The notes under the pieces are model-generated. The model was not told where the DNA came from. It did not search any database and was given only the letters and a program-made list of their open reading frames with translations. The position numbers and the translations under genes were made by a program. A stretch of 17,757 bases of DNA from Treponema sp. (GTDB lineage Bacteria; Spirochaetota; Spirochaetia; Treponematales; Breznakiellaceae). Each line of letters begins with the position of its first letter. Position 1 is the first letter of the stretch. Below, piece by piece: positions 1 to 7,013 of the stretch. The stretch is from assembly GCA_031270205.1 (NCBI GenBank), contig JAISYA010000011.1:1-17757 (forward strand), given 5' to 3'.

Positions 1-54
1 CCTCGACCAATTTGCATCTTCAAATTTAAGTATTAACGGTTCAAATAATTTCAT
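1..54 (-). CDS. N-terminus of an unrecognised protein, cut by the window edge
   Basis: Read on the minus strand, an ATG at 54-52 opens a frame that stays open to base 1 and reads MKLFEPLILKFEDANWSR. No in-frame start lies further upstream before a stop at 102-100. A GAGG lies only two bases before the ATG, which is close for a ribosome binding site. A well-spaced promoter-like pair sits upstream at 99-127. Eighteen residues are too few to name a family, so the function is unknown. The short length means the frame could be open by chance; the promoter-like sequence is the main reason to list it. Confidence 0.35.
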   Translation of the reverse strand, partial: MKLFEPLILKFEDANWSR

Positions 55-98
55 ATCCTCAGAGTAACAACTTTTTTGAAACTTGACAATAGGCCGAC

Positions 99-127
99 TT
101 TATAGACAGACACTATATAATGGACAA
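99..127 (-). promoter_or_regulatory. Candidate sigma-70 type promoter for the left-edge gene
   Basis: On the minus strand TTGTCC (127-122) is followed after 17 bases by TATAAA (104-99). The expected start of transcription, near 92, leaves a leader of about 38 bases before the ATG at 54. The match is good but the surrounding DNA is AT-rich, where such pairs arise by chance. Confidence 0.4.
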
Positions 128-195
128 AAACAAGTTAAATGAAATATTGCTTTTGGTAAATATAGAAGTATAAAAGCGGGGCTACTTCGCATAAC

Positions 196-313
196 GAGGC
201 TGTCGGAAAAGTCTGTTTTAAGGCATTAAGACGCTATATATAGCGTGTAGTTGGCATAAAATACACCATATATAGTGGTTGTTGAGCCGTTTGAATACTT
301 TTCCGACAGTCTC
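196..313. mobile_element. MITE-like 118-bp element with 17-bp terminal inverted repeats
   Basis: The left end GAGGCTGTCGGAAAAGT (196-212) and the reverse complement of the right end (297-313) match at 16 of 17 positions. The trinucleotide AAC flanks both sides (193-195 and 314-316) and could be a 3-bp target duplication. The inside is AT-rich, encodes nothing recognisable and contains a perfect 16-bp palindrome (231-246). Short size, matched ends and no transposase fit a non-autonomous element or the collapsed ends of an insertion sequence. Its family and partner transposase cannot be told from one copy. Confidence 0.5.
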
Positions 314-601
314 AACAGGACTGTTAGCGCTTTTTTGTCCTGCCGGACAAACTGGCCAGTAGGCGGCTCGGCCTCCGGAACGTTATGACCATGCAATATA
401 ATAACCATTGAATAGTTACTTTCTCATCATATTCAAAGTCTTTCACCGTATAGCGTCCATTGCCCCTGTGTTCAGGCCGCCCGTCACATTGTTCGTCCCG
501 TTTGCGGAACTGCCGATGCCCTGCGGAGGCGGCGGGCTCCTGGTTGAGCCTGGCGGCCTGGCTCAATCCTGTCCCAAAACCGCCCCGGCGATGCAATTTG
601 C
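314..601. other. Intergenic DNA with no supported gene
   Basis: Short open frames occur on both strands here, but none has a ribosome binding site, family motif or plausible composition. Composition changes from AT-rich to GC-rich around 430-480. A small perfect hairpin is present (TTGTCC 335-340, loop TGCC, GGACAA 345-350); it lacks a following T-run in either direction, so it is not called a terminator. Degraded coding sequence is possible but not demonstrable. Confidence 0.5.
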
Positions 602-644
602 GGGCAAAATTTACCCAGTGATTTTACGCGCGTAATATTTACCC
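602..644 (+). promoter_or_regulatory. Candidate upstream activator sites (two 15-bp imperfect palindromes)
   Basis: GGGCAAAATTTACCC (602-616) and GCGTAATATTTACCC (630-644) agree at 12 of 15 positions and each is a near palindrome. Their starts are 28 bases apart. A perfect 12-bp palindrome TTACGCGCGTAA (624-635) overlaps the second copy. A weaker half-copy, TTTACCC, recurs at 669-675. Relative to the start site predicted from the sigma-54 element, the two centres lie near -125 and -97, the usual range for enhancer-type sites of NtrC-class activators. Binding by the regulator at 7014-8402 is inferred. Confidence 0.5.
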
Positions 645-658
645 GTCAAAACCGCTCA

Positions 659-682
659 AAACCGGCGTTTTACCCCCGGTTT
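659..682. repeat. Small hairpin between activator sites and promoter
   Basis: AAACCGG (659-665) pairs perfectly with CCGGTTT (676-682) across a 10-base loop. The 9-base direct repeat TCAAAACCG (646-654, 656-664) overlaps its left arm. There is no T-run, so a terminator is unlikely. It may be part of the operator region of the downstream operon. Confidence 0.35.
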
Positions 683-707
683 CATCCGGGAAACGCGAAT
701 TCCGGCA

Positions 708-723
708 TGGCACGGATATTGCT
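708..723 (+). promoter_or_regulatory. Sigma-54 (RpoN) promoter of the efflux operon
   Basis: TGGCACGGATATTGCT fits the consensus TGGCACG-R-NNN-TTGC-W at every defined position, with GG (709-710) and GC (721-722) separated by the required 10 bases. Counting 12 bases from the GC puts +1 near 734. The leader would then be about 13 bases and begin at the ribosome binding site AGGAG (734-738), ahead of the GTG at 747. The operon it would drive ends in a sigma-54 activator gene, which supports the call independently of the sequence match. Confidence 0.8.
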
Positions 724-746
724 ATATATCAGCAGGAGCTTCTATT

Positions 747-2072
747 GTGGTAAAGAATTGTATCTTCGCTCTCTGGGCGCTGCTGCCGATTGTCTTTTCA
801 GGCTGTATGCCCAAAAAATCAGGAGCGGCGGTCTACGAATTCGCCGAGGTCCGCCGGGGGACGCTGGAACGGACCGTCTCGTCTACCGGGACCATCAATC
901 CGGTTTCTACCGTCAAGGTGCTTCCCCGGATGAGCGGAAAGGTTGAAAAAATAAACGTCGATTTTAACGACGCGGTACGCAAGGGAGACATTCTCGCGGA
1001 GCTAAATACGGATATGCTCAGGCTGCAGCGGGAACAGCAGTTGGCCCAGGTGATTAAATCGCGGGCAAACCACGAATTGCAGCGGATCAACCACGAGGCG
1101 CAGCGGATCCTGGCGGAGAAAGAACTCATTTCCGATTACGAGCTTAAAACCAGCCAAACCAATCTGGATATTCAGGCCGCGGACCTTGCCGCCGCCGAGG
1201 CTAACCTAAGGGTTATCGAAACCGAAATAAATCAATACGCGTTTATCACTTCGCCCATCGACGGCATTGTGCTGGAACGGAATATCAATGTCGGCGACAC
1301 GGTAGTGGACAGCTCCAGCAATAACTCAACCAGCATTTTTACCCTGGCGGAAAATCTTCAGGAGATGCAGATCGAGGCCGGAGTGGGGGAGCTGGACGTA
1401 ACTTCAATTCACAGGGGACAGGCGGTGCGCTTTACCCTGGAAAGCCTGCCGGGGCGGAGCTTTACCGGGGTGGTGGAAACGCTGCGGATGGTTCCTGTGG
1501 TTTCGAATAACGTGGTTTCCTATACGGTGATTATCAACGTGGAAAATCAGGACGGGTCCCTTCTGCCGGGAATGACCTGCGCGGTGGACTTTATCGTGGA
1601 ACGGAGCGAGAACATCCTCACCGTTCCCAATGCCGCGCTGCGCTACCAGCCCACGGGCCTCGGAGACGGGGAAATCGCCGACATTGTTTTTAACGCGGGC
1701 CTTGAGGGAATGGACGAAGAACAGCGGAAGGCCGCGCTTGAAGAACGCTCCCGCGCGGAAGCGCAAAGCCAGGCGGCTTCAGATCAGCGCGTGAACGCGG
1801 CCCCCGCGACAGGGCTGGCGGGGCTGGTAACGGGCGGCGGACCGGGAATGCGAGGCATGGGCCCGCCTCCGGGAGGGGGGAGAGGCGCAGCCGGCCAAAG
1901 CGGCCCGGCGGAAAGGCAGCCGGCGCCAATGAAAAACCTCTGGTACATCAACGGCGAGGGCAGGCTCAATGTGATACGGGTGCGGAGCGGCGTCAGCAAT
2001 GGCGTCAATACGGAGATCATTTCTACGGAAGACCTTGAAGGAAAGCAGATAATTCTGCGGGAAAAAATCTAA
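747..2072 (+). CDS. MacA/HlyD-type periplasmic adaptor lipoprotein of a tripartite ABC exporter
   Basis: Membrane fusion protein expected to link the inner-membrane ABC pump to a TolC-type channel. Starts with GTG, eight bases after AGGAG (734-738). Residues 1-20 are a lipoprotein signal with the lipobox FSGC, predicting lipidation of Cys20. Then come a barrel-sandwich/lipoyl half (about 45-85, with RMSGKVEKINV and GDILAELN), an alpha-helical hairpin (about 88-165), the second lipoyl half (ITSPIDGIVLERNINVGDTV), and beta-barrel and membrane-proximal domains. A low-complexity insertion of roughly 80 residues (about 310-390) interrupts the C-terminal domain: a charged helix followed by a Gly/Pro-rich stretch with GPGMRGMGPPPGGG. 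The final strands resume at NLWYINGEGRLNVIRV. The stop TAA overlaps the next gene's ATG by one base. The substrate cannot be told from sequence. Confidence 0.88.
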   Translation: MVKNCIFALWALLPIVFSGCMPKKSGAAVYEFAEVRRGTLERTVSSTGTINPVSTVKVLPRMSGKVEKINVDFNDAVRKGDILAELNTDMLRLQREQQLAQVIKSRANHELQRINHEAQRILAEKELISDYELKTSQTNLDIQAADLAAAEANLRVIETEINQYAFITSPIDGIVLERNINVGDTVVDSSSNNSTSIFTLAENLQEMQIEAGVGELDVTSIHRGQAVRFTLESLPGRSFTGVVETLRMVPVVSNNVVSYTVIINVENQDGSLLPGMTCAVDFIVERSENILTVPNAALRYQPTGLGDGEIADIVFNAGLEGMDEEQRKAALEERSRAEAQSQAASDQRVNAAPATGLAGLVTGGGPGMRGMGPPPGGGRGAAGQSGPAERQPAPMKNLWYINGEGRLNVIRVRSGVSNGVNTEIISTEDLEGKQIILREKI

Positions 2073-2923
2073 TGCCGGTGATAGAGCTGCGGGGGATCAA
2101 GCGGATCTACCGGATGGAGGGCAAACAGAACGAATCCTCCGTGGTAGTCCGCGCCCTGCGCGGGGTGGACTTTTCCGCCGAGGCCGGGGAATTCGTCTCG
2201 GTCATGGGACCCTCCGGTTCAGGCAAGTCCACCCTGATGAATATCCTCGGCTGCCTGGACAAGCCCAGCGAGGGGACTTATACCCTGGACGGCATAGAGA
2301 CCTCAAAATCGGACGCCGACACTTTCGCCTATATCAGGAACCGGAAAATCGGTTTTGTGTTTCAGTCCTTCAACCTTTTGGCCCGGACCACGGCCCTGGA
2401 AAACGTCGAGCTTCCCCTGTTTTACCGCAGCAGGGAAAAGGGAGAAAAGAGGGAAAAGGGAAGCGCCCGGAGCCGGAAAGAGCGGGCCGTCATCGCCCTG
2501 CGTGAAGTGGGGCTTGAAAAACGCATGGATCACTTTCCCTCCCAGCTTTCGGGCGGACAGCAGCAGCGGGTCGCCATAGCCAGAGCCACGGTGAATGATC
2601 CCGCCTTTATTCTCGCGGACGAGCCTACCGGAAATCTGGATACCGGCATGACGCTGGAAATCATGGGCCTCTTTCAGGAACTCAACAGACGGGGAAAGAC
2701 CATCATCATGGTTACGCACGAGCCGGAACTGGCGGCCTACACGAAACGGATTATCACCCTGCGGGACGGGGAGCTGGTTTCCGACAGGCCGCTGACACAG
2801 CCGCGTAACGCGTTAGACGATCTTGCCCGCTGGAAGCGGAACGCCCTGCTCGCCGGGGAAGGACAGTCGGCGGGTCTGTTGCGCACGGCGGAAAAGTACG
2901 CGGCAAAAGAGGCGGCGTCATGA
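2072..2923 (+). CDS. MacB-type ABC transporter ATP-binding protein
   Basis: ATPase subunit of the exporter, on the cytoplasmic face. Visible motifs: Walker A GPSGSGKST (46-54), Q-loop around Gln98 (VFQSFNLL), signature LSGGQ (159-163), Walker B FILADE (179-184) and switch His216 (VTHEP). The run LADEPTGNLD is typical of the LolD/MacB/FtsE group. Unlike E. coli MacB, the ATPase is a separate polypeptide from the permease. A Lys/Glu/Arg-rich stretch (about 121-138, containing EKGEKREKG) in the helical subdomain is encoded by a purine-only repeated tract at 2433-2463. About 40 residues follow the core at the C-terminus. Start ATG overlaps the adaptor's stop (TAATG), so translation is probably coupled. 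All catalytic motifs look intact. Confidence 0.92.
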   Translation: MPVIELRGIKRIYRMEGKQNESSVVVRALRGVDFSAEAGEFVSVMGPSGSGKSTLMNILGCLDKPSEGTYTLDGIETSKSDADTFAYIRNRKIGFVFQSFNLLARTTALENVELPLFYRSREKGEKREKGSARSRKERAVIALREVGLEKRMDHFPSQLSGGQQQRVAIARATVNDPAFILADEPTGNLDTGMTLEIMGLFQELNRRGKTIIMVTHEPELAAYTKRIITLRDGELVSDRPLTQPRNALDDLARWKRNALLAGEGQSAGLLRTAEKYAAKEAAS

Positions 2924-2966
2924 AGCGCGGCTTCCTGTTCGATTATGTACGGCCGCGGAAAGGCAG

Positions 2967-2988
2967 GGTTATCGTGAGGTTATCGTGA
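2967..2988 (+). repeat. 11-bp perfect tandem duplication at the permease start
   Basis: GGTTATCGTGA occurs twice back to back (2967-2977 and 2978-2988). The second copy supplies the GTG start (2985-2987), and the junction supplies the GAGG ribosome binding site (2976-2979). See the permease entry and the matching finding. Confidence 0.9.
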
Positions 2989-4202
2989 ATATTATTCAAC
3001 TGCTGCATACCTGCCTGCGCTCAATCTTCCGAAACCGGATGCGGAGCCTCCTCACTTCTCTGGGGGTGATCATCGGCGTAGGATCGGTGATCATCATGGT
3101 CGCCCTGGGTGAAGGTTCGCAGCGGGCCATTGAATCGCAGATTGCCGCCATGGGGACCAACCTTCTTCAGGTAATGCCCCGGCGGCAAATGAGTCGCAGC
3201 GGCCAGAGTGTCTTTGTCCGCGCCTCCACGCTTACCAGGGCAGACGCGCAAAAACTCAGGAACGAGTCGAGTTTTGCATCGGCGATTTCCGCCGTAACAC
3301 AGAGTAATTTAACCATAGTGGGCAGCGAGGGAAGCGCCCAGGTAACGGTTCAGGGCGTTGATCCCGGTTACTTTACCGCACGGGGCATGAAAATTGACGC
3401 GGGGAGTTTTTTTTATGAGGAAGACACCGCCCTCCGAAACCGGGTGGCGGTTTTGGGCCGTACCACCGCGAAAAATCTCTTTGTTGAGGCTGACGCCGCT
3501 TTGGGGCAGCAAATCCGCATAGGAACGATCTACTTTACCGTCATCGGCCTGCTGGAAGCGCGCGGCGCCGGCAGGGGAGGACAGGATCAGGACGACATCG
3601 TCATCATTCCCCTGGACACCGCCATAACCCGCCTTTCCAATTCACGTAACATCGGCTCAATTGTGATAAGCGTGGTGAGCAAAGAATATTTGGAAGCCGC
3701 CCAAAAGGAAACGGAACTCATTCTCAGGGAGTCCCGCAATATCGCCGAAGGAGCCGCCTCCGATTTTGACGTCTTGAATCAGGCGGACATGATCGACATG
3801 GCATTGGCCACTACCAGGACATTGACCACCTTGCTGGCCGCCATTGCCGGCGTATCCCTTCTTGTCGGGGGCATTGGTATTATGAACATCATGCTGGTAT
3901 CGGTTACCGAGCGGACCAGGGAGATCGGCATCAGAATGGCGGTAGGGGGGCGCAGGCGGGATATTTTGATGCAGTTCCTCACCGAGTCGGTGATCTTAAG
4001 CCTCATGGGCGGCTTTATCGGAATCGGCTTTGCCTTTGCGATCTGCCGCGTTCTGCGCGTTATGGGAATACCCACCGCGATAAATCCGCTTGTTGTCGCC
4101 GCCGCCGCCGCTTTTGCCGCCGTGGTGGGAATCATCTTCGGCTATTACCCGGCTCGAAAAGCCGCGGGACTCTATCCCATTGACGCGCTGAGGTATGAAT
4201 AA
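2985..4202 (+). CDS. MacB/FtsX-type ABC transporter permease
   Basis: Membrane subunit of the exporter, about 405 residues. TM1 lies near 21-42. The MacB-type extracytoplasmic domain follows (about 45-275, with the family hallmark VIGLLEARGAGRGGQDQDD). Three C-terminal TM segments lie near 283-305, 335-357 and 368-390, with the conserved cytoplasmic loop TERTREIGIRMAVGGRR between TM2 and TM3 that contacts the ATPase. It ends PARKAAGLYPIDALRYE, as usual for the family. I chose the GTG at 2985 because GAGG (2976-2979) lies five bases upstream and family members begin just before the NRMRSLLTSLG segment. A longer open frame reaching back to 2823 overlaps the ATPase gene and is not credible. An ATG at 2920 overlapping the ATPase stop would be in frame but for the 11-bp duplication. 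Confidence 0.9.
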   Translation: MNIIQLLHTCLRSIFRNRMRSLLTSLGVIIGVGSVIIMVALGEGSQRAIESQIAAMGTNLLQVMPRRQMSRSGQSVFVRASTLTRADAQKLRNESSFASAISAVTQSNLTIVGSEGSAQVTVQGVDPGYFTARGMKIDAGSFFYEEDTALRNRVAVLGRTTAKNLFVEADAALGQQIRIGTIYFTVIGLLEARGAGRGGQDQDDIVIIPLDTAITRLSNSRNIGSIVISVVSKEYLEAAQKETELILRESRNIAEGAASDFDVLNQADMIDMALATTRTLTTLLAAIAGVSLLVGGIGIMNIMLVSVTERTREIGIRMAVGGRRRDILMQFLTESVILSLMGGFIGIGFAFAICRVLRVMGIPTAINPLVVAAAAAFAAVVGIIFGYYPARKAAGLYPIDALRYE

Positions 4203-4221
4203 CGCCGCTTGCGGAACTATC

Positions 4222-4226
4222 GGAGG
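4222..4226 (+). promoter_or_regulatory. Ribosome binding site deciding the TolC-like start
   Basis: GGAGG lies eight bases before the ATG at 4235. The nearer ATG at 4228 is one base from it and runs into a stop after four codons, so 4235 is the start. Confidence 0.75.
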
Positions 4227-4234
4227 TATGGAAA

Positions 4235-5608
4235 ATGCTTAAAATAATTGATATTAAAAAAGGCAGAAAAGTATTACTGTTAATTATTGTGTTTATATTT
4301 ACCGGTATTCGCGTAATGGCCCAGACCATCAACCTTGAACAGGCCCGGAGTCTGGCGCTGGCGAATTCACGGAGTCTTGCGAAATACAATCTGGCGGTAC
4401 AGAGCAGCGTCCTTGATACACGATCCCAGCTCTATTCGAACCTCCCCTCCCTTTCTTTGGGGGCCAGCGCTTCAATGAGCCTCTGGAACGCCGGAGATGA
4501 GCCGGCCGTTGATCCGTCTGAGACTTTTAGGGCAGGGGCAAATTTCAGCGTATCGCAGAAGATTTTTGAAGGCGGCAAGAGTATTGTGCAGAAGGCGATT
4601 AACGAGCTTGCCACCGAAACGGCCAGGCGGGACGCGCTGGCCGAATATTTCAGCGTGCTTAACGCGGTTGACAGCGCCTACTACGCGGCGCTGGAAGCGG
4701 CGGCGGATTTGGAGGCCGCCGAGTCGGCCCTGCAAACCGCGGACTTGAGCCTTTCCATAGCGGAAGTACGGCACACAAGCGGCGTCATAAGCCGGGGAGA
4801 TTATCTCAAGGCTTTGGCGGACAGGGAATCGAGTGAGACAAGCCGTAACCAGGCCCGGCGGAATTACAGCCTGAATAACGCGAAACTCAAATCCCTCACC
4901 GGCCTGAACGAAGCCGCCGGTTTTAATGTCGAACAGGTTGATTTCAGCGGATACGAAGAACTGATCCTGCGTTTGGGAAGTATTACCGATGCGGAAGCGG
5001 ATTATTTATACGGCGAATTGCGGGAAATCGCCGCGGCCGCGAATCCTGCTCTGGCAAAGGCCGGCCTTTCAAGCCAACGTGCGGAAAAAAATCTGTCTCT
5101 GTCAAAGCTGGATTTTTCACCAAGCCTCAGCGCTTCTTTTTCAACCGGACTCAATTATGCGCCCAGCAACGGCATTGAACCGTCCGGCGGCTCTGTTTCG
5201 ATCAGCGGGAGCATTCCCCTGGATTTCTGGGTAACGGCGAACAATGTCGCAAAGAGCAAAATCGCCCGCGACACGGCGGCGCTGGATTATTATACCGCCG
5301 AAAATTCCCTTGAAACCGAACTGCAAAGCGCCCTGTTCAATACCATTGCCCAGGCAGGATCGGCCGCTTCCTCCCGCCGGGCTTTGGAGTATGCGGAAAA
5401 ACATTTTGAGTATATTATGGAACGGTACCGGCTTTCCCAAAGCTCCGTGTCTGAACTGTCAGACGCCTCCGCGCTGGTAAGCTCCAACCGGAGTCAGTTT
5501 ATCAAAGCCCGTTACGGTTTTCTGCAAAGCCTTTCAACGCTGCGGAGTCTTGGCGCCTTTGAGGATGAGGAAATACTGATGCAATTATTGAGAGGCAACG
5601 GGCCGTGA
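4235..5608 (+). CDS. TolC-family outer-membrane efflux channel protein
   Basis: Predicted outer-membrane component of the tripartite pump, 457 residues, within the usual range. Residues 1-29 form a Sec signal peptide: basic start (KKGRK), hydrophobic core LLLIIVFIF and likely cleavage after VMA, giving a mature start at QTINLEQA. The mature protein shows the two-fold OEP repeat. Each half has long Ala/Ser/Glu-rich amphipathic helices (for example RDALAEYFSVLNAVDSAYYAALEAAADLE is helical throughout) and a short beta-strand pair (SLSLGASASMSLW in the first, SASFSTGLNYAPS in the second). The first 75 bases are AT-rich compared with the rest, as often seen for signal peptides. Its last codons overlap the sensor kinase start (GTGA). 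Its place in the adaptor-ATPase-permease cluster gives the functional assignment. Confidence 0.9.
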   Translation: MLKIIDIKKGRKVLLLIIVFIFTGIRVMAQTINLEQARSLALANSRSLAKYNLAVQSSVLDTRSQLYSNLPSLSLGASASMSLWNAGDEPAVDPSETFRAGANFSVSQKIFEGGKSIVQKAINELATETARRDALAEYFSVLNAVDSAYYAALEAAADLEAAESALQTADLSLSIAEVRHTSGVISRGDYLKALADRESSETSRNQARRNYSLNNAKLKSLTGLNEAAGFNVEQVDFSGYEELILRLGSITDAEADYLYGELREIAAAANPALAKAGLSSQRAEKNLSLSKLDFSPSLSASFSTGLNYAPSNGIEPSGGSVSISGSIPLDFWVTANNVAKSKIARDTAALDYYTAENSLETELQSALFNTIAQAGSAASSRRALEYAEKHFEYIMERYRLSQSSVSELSDASALVSSNRSQFIKARYGFLQSLSTLRSLGAFEDEEILMQLLRGNGP

Positions 5609-7008
5609 AAAAAAACGCGCTGGGAACTTCTTCGCTAATCGCCGCCCTGCTCGGCTGGCTGCTCCTCTCGGCCCTGAATGTGTTTATCAACTGGGCGCTG
5701 CAGGATCGCGCCCGGCTTGTCCGGGACAACGACAACGAGCGGACTCTCAACACGATTTGGACGGAACTGCGGAATTATGGTGATTTTGGTTCAGTGGTTG
5801 AAGCAAACCCGATTCTGAAAGAACGGATAATCGGCGTCGCGGTCTATGGGCATAATTTGCGGCCGGTTTCCCGGTGGGGCAAGGTTCCGCCGGTTTTTGA
5901 TGAGAATATTCTGAAAACCAGAGAGCGAAGCCGTTTCGGCCGTTATACGATACCCGACAGGCAGGGCCGTTCGTCCAAATTTGTGCTTCACTTCGGATAT
6001 ATGCCGCCGCCCGCTATGGGGCCGGGCATGCGCCCCCGCAAGCCGCAGGAGCACGGCAATAACGGCGAAAAGTCTCTTGAACAGCGCCGCGAACCGGGGT
6101 GGCAGAATCAAATCCGGCAGGGACCGCAGCAGGGCGCTTTCCTTTTTAACTTTAACACTTTCTCCGGGGACCGGTATTTTTACATCGACATTTTCCATCC
6201 CGATTACTGGCGCGCCCGGACTCTCACGGCAATTTTATTTCCCCTGACCGAGATCGTCCTCTTGATACTGGTTTTTTACATCCGCCGTCTGTACATCCGC
6301 AACCGTGAGTACCGGGAAAAGATCGATGCCCAGCAAAACCTCGTTGTCCTGGGAACCGCCGCGGGTACGCTGGCCCACGAAATAAAAAATCCCCTTCTTT
6401 CCATTCGTCTGCAAACGGGCATTTTGGAAAAAATCTGCGCGAAAAATGAAAAGGAAGAAATCGGCATTATCAATCAGGAAGTGGACCGCATCTCCTCCCT
6501 TGTGTACCGGGTGAATGATTACCTCCGCGAACCGGAAGGAGAGAAATCGGTCTTGAATATAAGCGAACTCCTCGCCGAAACATCACAGCGTATCTGCGGC
6601 GTTGAAACTATCGCCGCCGGCGGGGCGCCGCCCGTTTTTGTCCTTGTTGATGAAAACAGAATCAGGTCGGTACTGGAAAATATTTTCCGTAACGCGGTGG
6701 AGTCGGGCAGCCCGCTCGCGGAGATTGGCGCGTCGGTTCATGCGGGCGGACGCGTACACGGAAGTGCGGGCGCGCACTCCGGTAATGTGGTGATAAGGAT
6801 TTTTGACCGGGGCAGGGGCATCCCTGAAAAAAACCTCATGCGGGTTTTTGATCCGTTTTTTACCAGCAAGAGCGCCGGAACCGGCATCGGCCTGGCCATA
6901 AGCAAACGTTTTACCGAAGCGGCCGGGGGAACCATCAGCGTTGAAAACCGTGAAGGCGGCGGCCTCATGGTCACGCTGGTTTTTCCCCAATACAGGGAAG
7001 GGGAATAA
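5605..7008 (+). CDS. Membrane-bound sensor histidine kinase (NtrB/AtoS-like)
   Basis: Sensor of a two-component system, 467 residues. GTG start overlaps the channel gene's TGA; AGAGG (5591-5595) is the ribosome binding site. TM1 is about 9-30 and TM2 about 207-229, enclosing a roughly 175-residue extracytoplasmic domain of no family I recognise. That domain contains a Pro/Gly/basic low-complexity stretch (MPPPAMGPGMRPRKPQ onward). The cytoplasmic part has a dimerisation helix with phospho-acceptor His258 in LAHEIKNPL, N-box Asn363 (ENIFRNAVESG), G1-box Asp401 (DRGRGIP), FDPFFTSKSAGTGIGL and a closing GGTISVENREGGG. No PAS or HAMP domain is evident. The motifs match kinases that partner sigma-54 activators, and the next gene is one. 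Its place inside the exporter operon suggests it senses something the pump handles, or envelope stress. Confidence 0.9.
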   Translation: MKKNALGTSSLIAALLGWLLLSALNVFINWALQDRARLVRDNDNERTLNTIWTELRNYGDFGSVVEANPILKERIIGVAVYGHNLRPVSRWGKVPPVFDENILKTRERSRFGRYTIPDRQGRSSKFVLHFGYMPPPAMGPGMRPRKPQEHGNNGEKSLEQRREPGWQNQIRQGPQQGAFLFNFNTFSGDRYFYIDIFHPDYWRARTLTAILFPLTEIVLLILVFYIRRLYIRNREYREKIDAQQNLVVLGTAAGTLAHEIKNPLLSIRLQTGILEKICAKNEKEEIGIINQEVDRISSLVYRVNDYLREPEGEKSVLNISELLAETSQRICGVETIAAGGAPPVFVLVDENRIRSVLENIFRNAVESGSPLAEIGASVHAGGRVHGSAGAHSGNVVIRIFDRGRGIPEKNLMRVFDPFFTSKSAGTGIGLAISKRFTEAAGGTISVENREGGGLMVTLVFPQYREGE

Positions 7009-7013
7009 AAGCA

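Noticed and set aside
116..121. Perfect plus-strand TATAAT with TTGACA at 83-88
   Set aside because: The spacing is 27 bases, too long for a promoter, and no plus-strand gene follows nearby.
408..635. Plus-strand open frame of 75 codons
   Set aside because: No ribosome binding site, no family likeness, and it runs through the repeated regulatory sites upstream of the operon.
700..728. TTCCGG-17-TATATA as a sigma-70 promoter for the adaptor gene
   Set aside because: The -35 match is poor, the start site would fall inside the ribosome binding site, and the same bases are better explained by the exact sigma-54 element at 708-723.
2823..2984. Longer permease frame beginning inside the ATPase gene
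   Set aside because: It overlaps the ATPase coding sequence in another frame with unlikely composition; the GTG at 2985 has a good ribosome binding site and a family-like start.
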